Shown here one piece after another: positions 43,901 to 50,345 of a stretch of 64,000 bases of DNA. Where the stretch lies: the NCBI GenBank assembly GCA_947259115.1, contig CAMYKS010000012.1, positions 1 through 64,000 on the forward strand. The letters run 5' to 3'. Source of the DNA: an uncultured Desulfobulbaceae bacterium. GTDB taxonomy: Bacteria > Desulfobacterota > Desulfobulbia > Desulfobulbales > BM004. The number at the start of each line of letters is the position of its first letter. Positions within the stretch are counted from its first letter, which is position 1. The notes below the pieces were generated by a model. It was not told the origin of the DNA, searched no databases, and saw only the letters and a program-made list of their open reading frames with translations. The position numbers and the translations under genes were made by a program.

Positions 43901-46023
43901 CCGGGAAAAAGATAACCGACACGGTTTCGTTTAACGCCATTGCCGATCCAAATGTCCTGCTGGGAACTGCCCAGTATTTGCCCCTGCCGGTCGCCCTTTT
44001 CGAGCAGCATCTCTTCACAGCGCCTGAGGGCATCAAGAAGGTCCTGTGGAGTAGAGGCAATGATGGATGCTCGCACATTATCTTGGTGAGCTGCCGCAGC
44101 TGCCAGATGTTTGGCCAGGTCGACCATTTCACCCATGCTGATGCCATCGGCAATAAGTGCAGTTGCACGTATCCTCTTGACCAGTTTTTCTACTGAATCG
44201 GCGGAGAATACAAAGAGCTCCGTCTCCTGGGGGGACGCGAGAAGTTTCCTTTCTGCAATGGCAGGTTTAAGTTTTTCCGCAGGCTCATACCCGGATTCCA
44301 GCGTTACATGGCAGTTTATGCCGCCAAAGCCCATACCCGAAACACCGGCACGAAGAACATCTTCCGGGCTGCGCACCTCGCCGTGTAAAATCGGGTAGAC
44401 AGAAAGAGCCTTTTGGTCAAAAATGACATTCCTTTCACTGCATGCCGCTGTGGGAGGCAGGACACGCCTGTTGACCGCCAGGGCGGCTTTGATGAATCCG
44501 CCGATACCTGAGGCTGCCTTGGTATGCCCGATAATAGATTTAAGTGAGGTAATGCCGCAGCTGCGCAGAGGCATCTCAGCACCGCCTTGCATGGCATCAG
44601 CGATAGCTTCGAGCTCTGCCTTATCACCTGCCGGTGTTCCCGTTCCGTGGCCTTCAATGAAGTCAACATCATGCAGGGTGTATCCTGCCTGGGTATAGGC
44701 ACGGCGAATGGCAATTGCCTGTGTCTCGGCTTTTGGAGCAGTCATGCCGCCTTTGCCGTCGGATGACATGCCCCAGCCACGCAGCGTGGCATATATGTAA
44801 TTGCCGTCAGCACGGGCGTCTTCCAACCTCTTCAGAACGACAAAGCCTGCGCCTTCGCCCGGGATAAAGCCGCTGGCACTGCGATCATAAACCCGCATGT
44901 CTTCTCTGGTCAGGGCATTCGTTTTGGCAAAACCAACCAATTCAAAGGTGTCGAGACTGATGTCGACCCCGCCGGCGATGACGAGATCCATATTGCCGTT
45001 TGACAATGCGGAGGCAGCAGTGGTTACGGCGATGAGCGATGATGAGCAGGCGCCGTCAACAGTATATCCGCCGCCGTTAAAATTAAGAAAGTTGCAGATT
45101 CTTCCGGCAATGGTGTTTGAAAGATTTCCAGCCAGGGTGTCTTCTGTCACCGGAGCAAAGGCGGACTTGTAATATCCCTCCATGGATTCCGCCAGTTCAT
45201 CAATCATATGTGAGGGCATCCCTTTCTGGGACGCAGCTGCAATGAGGGCCTTCCGCACATAGGGCCAGCGCAGACGCATATTTTCTGATCGGCTGTGTTC
45301 CCCCGTAAGGGTGTTTCCGAGTATTACTCCGGAACGGTCGCTTGGCACTGTTTTGCGGCTATAGCCCGCATCTTCCAGAGCCCCGAGTGATATCTCCAGC
45401 GCCAGCCAGTGCGCAATGTCAGAAGATTCAATAACCGACTTCGGTATGCCGCGTTTAGCCCAGTCAAAAATAAAGCCGTCGATGACAGCTGCCTTGGTGC
45501 CATAGGTTTTGTCCGGTGTAGCAGGGTCAGGATCGTAATACTCGGAAAGGGGCATGCGTACATCGGGAATTTTGCGGAACTCACGGCGCCGGGCCAGGAT
45601 GTTTTCCCAGAATCTGCTTAAATCGGGCGCTCCCGGATAATAACAGGCCATACCGATGACCGCGATTGAATTGCGGGATATATCATTCCTTATTTCGTAG
45701 TACTTGTTTTGATAAAAAGACGTATAAACCGGAGAAGCATCGAGAAGTTCCAGCCCTAGCCTTGTTGTCCGATCATGGTTGGAGGACTGGTTCGACCATT
45801 TTTTTATGCAGTGTAATTTAATGATTTCACCGGCGGGACTATGAAAACTCAACAGGACATCGGTTTCCTGCTGCAGCTGCAGGCCGGCGTTTTGTGGATC
45901 AGTCACCACCGTATAGAGGCCATTTTCTGAGATATTTCCGATGAAAGCATCACAACTGACCCCATCGAAATCAAGGGATGCATCTAAACTGACAGGGATT
46001 CGCCTAAGGTTTCTTTTTTCCAT
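37939..46023 (-). CDS. PilZ-fused iterative type I polyketide synthase of enediyne (PKSE) type with two C-terminal thioesterase domains
   Basis: The 2694 residues read as follows. PilZ (about 1-105) has RNLRR at 4-8 and NISENG at 30-35. KS (about 115-560) has Cys326 in VDGACSSS, HGTGTPAGD and IGHTKAASG. AT (about 715-1010) has Ser805 in GHSLGE, and ANAFHS suggests malonyl specificity. Two near-identical ACPs have Ser1187 and Ser1277 in LNLDSIK. KR (about 1575-1800) has TGGAKGI and Tyr1728. A double-hotdog DH follows (HHLFNSTYLFP, and Asp in GDPFFRDTLLQ). PPTase (about 2190-2330) has GIDIE and WCALETLRK. Two hotdog domains (about 2365 and 2550 onward: VYFANYLHWLGKVRE, IYFSNYFIWQGHVRD) resemble enediyne TEs. 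GNTLTGEHSR and RLRWPYVRK are PKSE hallmarks. Enediyne accessory genes are absent. A methyltransferase gene overlaps the 3' end. A polyene or lipid product is inferred. Confidence 0.9.
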   Translation of the reverse strand: MEKRNLRRIPVSLDASLDFDGVSCDAFIGNISENGLYTVVTDPQNAGLQLQQETDVLLSFHSPAGEIIKLHCIKKWSNQSSNHDRTTRLGLELLDASPVYTSFYQNKYYEIRNDISRNSIAVIGMACYYPGAPDLSRFWENILARRREFRKIPDVRMPLSEYYDPDPATPDKTYGTKAAVIDGFIFDWAKRGIPKSVIESSDIAHWLALEISLGALEDAGYSRKTVPSDRSGVILGNTLTGEHSRSENMRLRWPYVRKALIAAASQKGMPSHMIDELAESMEGYYKSAFAPVTEDTLAGNLSNTIAGRICNFLNFNGGGYTVDGACSSSLIAVTTAASALSNGNMDLVIAGGVDISLDTFELVGFAKTNALTREDMRVYDRSASGFIPGEGAGFVVLKRLEDARADGNYIYATLRGWGMSSDGKGGMTAPKAETQAIAIRRAYTQAGYTLHDVDFIEGHGTGTPAGDKAELEAIADAMQGGAEMPLRSCGITSLKSIIGHTKAASGIGGFIKAALAVNRRVLPPTAACSERNVIFDQKALSVYPILHGEVRSPEDVLRAGVSGMGFGGINCHVTLESGYEPAEKLKPAIAERKLLASPQETELFVFSADSVEKLVKRIRATALIADGISMGEMVDLAKHLAAAAAHQDNVRASIIASTPQDLLDALRRCEEMLLEKGDRQGQILGSSQQDIWIGNGVKRNRVGYLFPGQGSQQLNMGRILVERHSWARDLIEQADGWLPEPGAQAVSAAIYKPVDRVPGAEQTKKWREELTRSEIAQPAICLSSLLWLNYLQRLGISPTVTGGHSLGELMAVHAAGVIDAKELLGLAALRGQAMAVRTNGDSPGTMAGFSCDRKTLEDIISQVEGYAVVANINSPSQTVLSGEASAVEKATLLAAQKDIQTKILPVANAFHSRFVNDAAERLRKEALIPEKVEKTGVRLLSSIDGAEIQPGTDLRDHFARQVTSQVDFISLTENMKTECDLMLEVGPGRVLTGLVQATTGPTGHLCFPVEAKAAEERSLNTFLGAYFVHGGEIRWPVLYENRLVRPFVPPSKRLFIDNPCERPLVSAKGEPEPNRYSDFAFGNAVTETADSLGLFSSQQINFIQNLISSELKRNPAVSDKSAETLLPGPANVIPISSLPIQENASRPPLDQGKSPDVLLELVSEMTGFPLESISLEKRLLDDLNLDSIKAGQFVAKAVKLFGVEGKLDPTTMANSSLQEIYQAIAQVAPAAAQVSAVPALPQADPGLLLELASQMTGFPLESISLEKRLLDDLNLDSIKAGQFVARAVKLFGVEGQLDPTTMANNSIQEIYEKIRDQLPAAPVPSEPLLTPPGQPETATLSSSDRQDNWVRNFIITYKDQELTPPAPVADTLSRLSAENKEVFIFTDEPEGQLPQNIKAVLSEHRINFAIKEYEQIEAMNLQDNNDIAACIYLPPVHDTREIPSAEQVRIMTRRLHGIGCVITALKGKSPKTAHAVVQFGAGEIFNVSGGDSAWISKGSAAFLSSLHFDNPGEKIRLLELDSRIDAAGLLHRITAELAADEPFGLAGYDRNNVRRIPMLEPAESRAFQKRAIHWSHDDVLLVTGGAKGITAECALSFARETGAKLALVGRTVFMHNNTEMQQIFKRYRENNITYRYYACDISDATSVQDLVARIEQDLGPVTGVIHGAAVNKPRRAEQASLESVLDEVSPKLLGAINICNTLRVKPPKLFIGLSSIIGVTGMMGNGWYGFSNEAMDLLLQEFAATTDKTEVISLAYSIWGETGMGARMGSVNTLQSMGILPIPTKGGVERFMQLVMNDPGEHQVVVSSRLAGLNTPMKHAIPNLEDARFLEDILYYEKGVELEAKVLLTLEKDPYLKHHLFNSTYLFPTVFGLEAMAQAVTHVTGVQAIDHVTLEDVRLSYPITVSPDDLTEIHIYALVNELAGKDEAIRVKVGITVDQTGFKKNHFEATFVLDTLAPREIYEEAFPETVLDILPQEDLYGHMLFQGEMFQQIQSVRLLEEDRCSFDSAEQSQTEATDTIMPKFYCGDPFFRDTLLQSIQIFLPDVTALPVEIEKWEIFRCNGGENKIHTVEARLLERTPDMLAGEVVACDEKGRVVEKLHGYKAKIIENKKNAPGIHDLLAPDAWDEELLNGILQSYGKKLNVTPPVIAVRHQSGFHGLDKEQRRNIENDLFIRAYGKLKPGNPILPDDITVAWTEQSKPIIRGNDDIGISCSHEDRLCVCSVGRQNQGIDIETINQRNEQEWRELLCLTREPLLEECTNLDTSVDHAGTRIWCALETLRKATNMEENDLELVDKIDECIIFRGGAVTILTLPVKLLRGRERILAFTATNEENLKEHERQTEDGKILRASIPWESFIYDDRLERKVFTCQLPISLRDNATIGGGVYFANYLHWLGKVREMSLRPIGEYIADEFYNGHFMVTNHSKVDVVGEVRNHDDLEARLWIDRVSGDRNSTLLLKCEWRKRLSHGDTKTVAYGEQQTTWVRVVGHGIVEPVDCPHFFQNYMEESGIMPINNSTPIAPMGVDHENANLSGLGELKHETTAGINGTASLSAMAFDTSMENSNLAQNIYFSNYFIWQGHVRDRFFFDISPEQYRQMNGNGQLLCLNSSVKHLREAMPFDRILATMYLKKLYECGLDLYFDYHKIAPSGEKEKIAFGDHTLAWVHVDPNGNFKPRNLPQLYTDTMLNLHGVGHG

Positions 46024-46491
46024 AATAGTCTGACCGTTTAGAAATAAAATTTGGGCCTGGGCCGGAATACATCTCTATATTTCTTTTACAAATTATTGCT
46101 GGCTGGGCGGAAAATTGTTTTTTGCAACCGCATCAAAGCTTGGTAAATCATTGCCACTTTAACCGGGAATGTACACCATTAACCATACATTATTACTTGA
46201 GAAACTAGGTGCGAATTTGTCTTTTTATGTATCATTAAACTGCCAGTAGATTTGAGTCGTTTGTACCACAACGTAGTATACCAAACAAGTTGAAATGGTT
46301 GTAAATATACTATGAATCCTACAAAAAACAAACTATGATTGCAGATAGTTTTTTCTGCACAGAGATGGAAGGCTTTTGCTGAAAATAAGCATAACGGGCT
46401 CATCCCCAATGTCCAGGTAAAGATGCGGGAATTGGCCTATGGAAATGATGCAAGGAAAAATTCTAACCGTATGCTGGTCTTTATGGCTGAT
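46024..46491. promoter_or_regulatory. Intergenic region upstream of the polyketide synthase
   Basis: This 468-bp AT-rich gap must carry the promoter for the leftward synthase operon. I see no clear -35/-10 pair or sigma-54 element. On the plus strand at 46339-46496 a 52-codon stretch reads as protein-like (SAQRWKAFAENKHNGLIPN...). It has no start codon and may be a gene remnant. Confidence 0.4.
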
Positions 46492-47445
46492 TCATGATTC
46501 GTTAATCCAGGCAACAATATCCTGCATGACTTTTTCAGCCTGCAGGTCCCGCAGCAGCATGTGGTAGCCATTTTCATAGATGATCAACTGTTTCTGTCCT
46601 GGAGATTCAGCCGCAAAACGCTGGAAGGCATTTAGAACCGGCTCCCGCGGTATAATCTGGTCGTGATGACCATAGAGAACGAGGGTTTTGAGGCTGTAGC
46701 TGTCTGCAGCTTCATAGGCCTCATCCATCAGGCCCTGCAGGCCGTAAATTGTATCAAACCTGGTTTTTTTGATAACCAGCGGATCGCGACCCAGCTCCCT
46801 GAGCGCTTCGTCATTACTGCACGCCCTCCTGTCAAGTGTTTCACCGGTCACCTTGTACCAGGGGATGGTATGGGCAACAAGCCAGAGTGCGCCATTCTGG
46901 TAAAACGGCATGGTGGAACGGGCCCAGACAGCCGGGGCGATTAGAATGGCGCCGGCAACAGCAGGGTTGTTCTCTCCGGCTAAGGCCGTGATAACCACAG
47001 CCCCTCCCATGGAGTGGCCAAGGAGGAAAACAGGCAGGTCGGGATAGTTTTGTGCCATGAGCCGTACCAGGATTTTCAGGTCCAGAGCCATGGCTTCGGT
47101 GGAACTCCATTTGCCCCTTTCCGGGGTATTGCCGAAACCGCGCTGGTCATAGGAGTAAACCGCGATGTGGTGGGTGTTGAAATGTTCTGCTCCAGTTTTA
47201 ATAAAGTTGGAATAGTCATTAAAACCGTGCACTGCGATAAATATGGCCCTGGCTCCCCCCATTCCGGCCGGGGGCAGCCAGGTTCGCAGGGACAGTTCAG
47301 TCCCGTCAAAGGAAATAAACGATGTATGTTTAAGCTGGGGCTCAGACCGGGCAGCAGTTCCAGGGGCGGTAAAGTCGGGTGTGCAGCCTGTCAGCAGGGC
47401 GAGGAGGCAGAGCAGGGAAATAGGGTGGAGGATCTTGGAGTGCAT
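46492..47445 (-). CDS. Lipoprotein alpha/beta hydrolase (monoacylglycerol lipase-like)
   Basis: This 317-residue protein has a lipoprotein signal (hydrophobic stretch ending in lipobox LLTGC, Cys about residue 21), so it is probably tethered to the envelope. The hydrolase domain has the oxyanion block FIAVHGFNDYSNF, SYDQRGFGNTPERG, the nucleophile elbow GHSMGGAV, the Asp region LVLYGHHDQIIP and the catalytic His near GYHMLLRD. This is the MGLL / lysophospholipase family. It lies upstream of the synthase on the same strand but 468 bp away, so a link to the polyketide pathway is uncertain. Confidence 0.87.
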   Translation of the reverse strand: MHSKILHPISLLCLLALLTGCTPDFTAPGTAARSEPQLKHTSFISFDGTELSLRTWLPPAGMGGARAIFIAVHGFNDYSNFIKTGAEHFNTHHIAVYSYDQRGFGNTPERGKWSSTEAMALDLKILVRLMAQNYPDLPVFLLGHSMGGAVVITALAGENNPAVAGAILIAPAVWARSTMPFYQNGALWLVAHTIPWYKVTGETLDRRACSNDEALRELGRDPLVIKKTRFDTIYGLQGLMDEAYEAADSYSLKTLVLYGHHDQIIPREPVLNAFQRFAAESPGQKQLIIYENGYHMLLRDLQAEKVMQDIVAWINES

Positions 47446-47539
47446 GGGACGTATTGTAATTATGCGCAGGTAATAAATCCAGGTGCAAATTTACTGTGAG
47501 GGGAAAAGCCTCAGATGCAGGGGTACTTTTTTTGTCATT

Positions 47540-48361
47540 CTATTGGGTTACAACCGGGCTGGCATCCGGGTCAAAGGGGTTTTTGCGGATGGCCAATGAA
47601 AATAGGTATGGATACTGTTCTTTTAGGTGCTGCAGGTAGACAAGCCACTGCTCAACCAGTTTTTGGTAGACGCGGTTCATGTCTCCGGAGAGATGTTTCA
47701 TATCGGTTGCCGGAAGATTGGCAATACTCTGCCGACAGCCCAATTCGTCGGCAAGGTGGAATACAGCCAGCAGGAGTTCGCTGAAACCTTCTTGTTCAAT
47801 AAGCACCGGGTTTTCCAGCAGACTCACCAGAAAGCTTCTCTTGGTGAGGAGAAAATCGTGCAGGGATTGCAGGTCTGCCTGCTCATGGTCGATCTTGAAG
47901 TGATGGTTTTTCATTTTTTTCAGCGTGCGTGCAAAGTCTTCATGTTTCCATTGGGCCTTGACAAGAAGGTGTTCCCTGACCGTTTCAATGGAGTCATCAC
48001 AGCCGGACAACAAAACTAACAGCCTGTCCCCCACCTCGCTGAAAAAAACACCAAGCACCATGTTCACCTTGCGGATTCTGCCTTGCTCTTCTCGCCTAAC
48101 CAGGAGTAATTCAGTACCATTGGCAATTACACCGAGAAACGTGGCGCCGCCCATGACGATCAACAGTATGGCGAACATACGGCTGGCCGGGTTGGTCGGG
48201 TGAATGTCGCCGTAGCCCACCGTAGACATGGTGACGATGTTGTAATAAAAGGCCTCGGCAAACGACAGATTTTCCAAATTCATGAAACCAATCGTGCCTA
48301 TTGAGGCGACAAGCAGAAAGAGAGCCAAAAAGATCCGCAGCCTGCGTCGAACTGCCTCCAT
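47540..48361 (-). CDS. Two-TM potassium channel family protein
   Basis: This 273-residue protein has one TM helix (about 8-27), a pore loop with the K+ selectivity filter TMSTVGYGD and a second TM (about 60-83). A helical, His/Leu-rich C-terminal cytoplasmic domain of about 185 residues shows no TrkA-N/RCK signature. K+ selectivity is well supported by the filter. The gating domain is unrecognised. It lies about 95 bp from the lipase-like gene in the same direction. Confidence 0.85.
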   Translation of the reverse strand: MEAVRRRLRIFLALFLLVASIGTIGFMNLENLSFAEAFYYNIVTMSTVGYGDIHPTNPASRMFAILLIVMGGATFLGVIANGTELLLVRREEQGRIRKVNMVLGVFFSEVGDRLLVLLSGCDDSIETVREHLLVKAQWKHEDFARTLKKMKNHHFKIDHEQADLQSLHDFLLTKRSFLVSLLENPVLIEQEGFSELLLAVFHLADELGCRQSIANLPATDMKHLSGDMNRVYQKLVEQWLVYLQHLKEQYPYLFSLAIRKNPFDPDASPVVTQ

Positions 48362-48822
48362 ATGTTCTCCTTAAAAAATTAATTACAGGGGAATGGCTTT
48401 GTAAAATTACTAGAAGCGGCTGCTGATAAAGTCAAGTAAAAACCGGCAGCCGGATAATATATTCTTGGTAAAACGGAAAGATAAAGTTAACTGCAGGCTT
48501 AGATTTTTTTAATGCCCCTTTTAAATACAAAAAAGCTGATGTGCGGCATGCATTGCAGTTGATTTGTCGGCGCGCGCGGAGGTAATAATATTGGAGGCTT
48601 AAGGGATTTGCAGCATTAGGAATGTAGAAAAAAACCGGGGATATAATAAAAAGGGCCGGTATGGGATCAGCAGAATGTGTGCTAACCAGGGGTTTGATCC
48701 ATTCGTGTTATGGGCATAAACAATCGTCACTCAATGCTTTGCTGGTAACGATTATCTTCATTCGTTCATTGTCATCAGTCGATTCAGCTGACCCATGCCA
48801 AACGACAAGTGGAGCCTGATTT
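48362..48822. other. Intergenic region, no gene seen
   Basis: This is 461 bp of mixed composition between the K+ channel promoter side and the 3' end of the small cysteine protein gene. A ggcgcgcgcgg stretch at about 48570 and several A-runs are present. No protein-like frame or clear RNA structure was found. Confidence 0.35.
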
Positions 48823-49047
48823 CTAAGGAATTTCGAGAATTACGCTTACCTTGTAAAAATCATCCGGGCAGAGACTTGCAGGCACTTCGTCAGCCCCAAG
48901 GACCTCTGCCACCAGAAATCTGGCACAATGTTCACTGCCGCCGCCGCAGAATTTCGTCTTCAACTCATCTCTCTCTTTGGCAGTAAGCGATTTAGGCAAT
49001 TGATCGTTGAAAAAAGGACACTCATTTATGATTGCACATTTCTTCAT
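48823..49047 (-). CDS. Small cysteine-containing protein, paralogue A
   Basis: This 74-residue protein begins MKKCAIINECPFFNDQL and has further cysteines in FCGGGSEHCARF and ASLCPDDF. A strong Shine-Dalgarno sequence (gggagggaagg) precedes the ATG. A second copy at 58515-58742 shares the CPFFND.L core, a Cys...CAR(F/Y).VA block and a Pro/Asp-containing C-terminal half. Conserved cysteines suggest metal or Fe-S binding or a redox role, which is inference only. I recognise no named family. Confidence 0.72.
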   Translation of the reverse strand: MKKCAIINECPFFNDQLPKSLTAKERDELKTKFCGGGSEHCARFLVAEVLGADEVPASLCPDDFYKVSVILEIP

Positions 49048-49896
49048 GACCTTCCCTCCCTGTTCTCTGGCTTGATTGCCTCCTGTTCGTTTATGTGACC
49101 GCGCAACGTTAAATAACAGGGCTAATCTCAGAAAGGGGAAGAAAAAGATGCTCCCCTTTCATGCATTGTAATGGTCTGCAACCAGGGGGCCATTGGGTAT
49201 CTACCAGGATGAGTTCCTGCAGACCATTTCTATGATGCAAAAAACGAGCCTGAACATGGGAAAAAACCTGAAAATTATAAAAAGATAATTAATTTCAGTT
49301 GGTTGCGCACTTAGTTGTTGTGGGCGCCATTGAGGGTGCAGCATTGTAGGATGGCGGGAAAAGTACGTTCTATGACAATTTTTGGCAGCAAGAGAATAAA
49401 GGAGTCAGGGAGCAATACAGTGGGGGGAGTGGTAAGGTAAAAAACTGCGTGCTTCTTTAGAACCCCCAGCAAAAGGTGCTTGCCGGTGCTGCAGAGAATA
49501 ATCTATTATATACTGCATACTGTAATGCAATATTAAGGGGTTCAGCACCAGCGGCGGCTCAAACAAGTTGAGGTGTGACGGCAAGCAAAGCCGAAAGCGG
49601 CAATATAAACCGAAGCAAGGTTCCTGTTTTTTTCAGCGCCCCAATACCACAGCAATTAAGCAGATAATTGACAGCTCGACGCTGCTCACTTTTTAAAACT
49701 TTATTAAATTGATAGAAATACTCCAGTTTTATTGTTTTTTTGCAATTAAGGGAATTTACACTTGGTTCAATAGTGCTTAAGTTCTGTAAATAGATATGGT
49801 TTAAATGAGTATATATTGGTTTTGGGTTGCAGAGGTTACCGCTTGTTCCACCAGCTGACGGACCTCAATTTTACATAGTATAAAAGAGGGAACACC
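49048..49896. other. Long non-coding region with an inverted repeat
   Basis: No gene is apparent in about 850 bp. Arms aatggtctgca (from about 49169) and tgcagaccatt (ending about 49232) form a perfect 11-bp inverted pair around a loop of about 40 bases. The rest is AT-rich with scattered purine runs. The right end must include the promoter of the decayed gene at 49897. Confidence 0.4.
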
Positions 49897-50278
49897 ATGT
49901 ACCAGGCAATTAAAGTTTTGATAAGGGTTTTATTTTTAGGGTTGCTGTTCATGATGGCAATATCTCTTTCCACCAAATCGGTGCAAGCCATGGACATGGA
50001 ATCAGGGCATGACTTTGGAAGGCTACAATTTGGTTATGCTGGGGAATGTTGACATGGCCGGAGGTCTGGATAAAGCGGCGGTGGAACATGGCAACATGAT
50101 TATTAAAAACGGAAAGGCTTAGTTTAATGACATGCTGTCAGGGAAGACCATGATGAAAATGCATAAGGGCGGCACGACGCCGGAAAGCGATGCTGTGATG
50201 AAGTATACACACCGGTTGGCCGAAGCCCAGCTGCAGGTTATGGCACTTCTGTGCGAGATGCCAAGGGGCAAAAGTTGA
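49897..50278 (+). pseudogene. Decayed exported protein gene
   Basis: The frame from ATG 49897 encodes a good Sec signal peptide (MYQAIKVLIRVLFLGLLFMM..., cleavage near VQAMD) but stops at about 50052. From about 50019 another frame continues as TLEGYNLVMLGNVDMAGGL and, after an in-frame TAG, as FNDMLSGKTMMKMHKGG and MKYTHRLAEAQLQ up to a TGA at 50278. One frameshift plus one nonsense codon therefore disrupt a small Met/His-rich periplasmic protein. It lies about 65 bp upstream of the multicopper oxidase gene and was probably its operon partner in metal handling. Confidence 0.68.
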
Positions 50279-50345
50279 TCCACCCCGGCACAGGCTTATT
50301 ACAGGTGTGGTACTTTTTCCTCACAATCTATGGAGAGGTAGGCTT

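Noticed and set aside
35088-46023. A true enediyne biosynthetic cluster
   Set aside because: Only the PKSE-like synthase and TE-like domains are present. No E3/E4/E5 homologues, radical SAM or other warhead genes are visible on either side.
46179-46409. 76-residue minus-strand frame upstream of the synthase
   Set aside because: It has no ribosome binding site, a non-protein-like composition, and overlaps the more protein-like plus-strand remnant.
49560-49625. c-di-GMP (GEMM-like) riboswitch from a gcaaagcc/cgaaagcgg string
   Set aside because: The string lacks the consensus order of GEMM elements, and no suitable gene lies close downstream.
50100-50130. In-frame TAG in the decayed exported gene as a pyrrolysine codon
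   Set aside because: The same gene also has a frameshift, is not a methylamine methyltransferase, and no pyl genes are in view.
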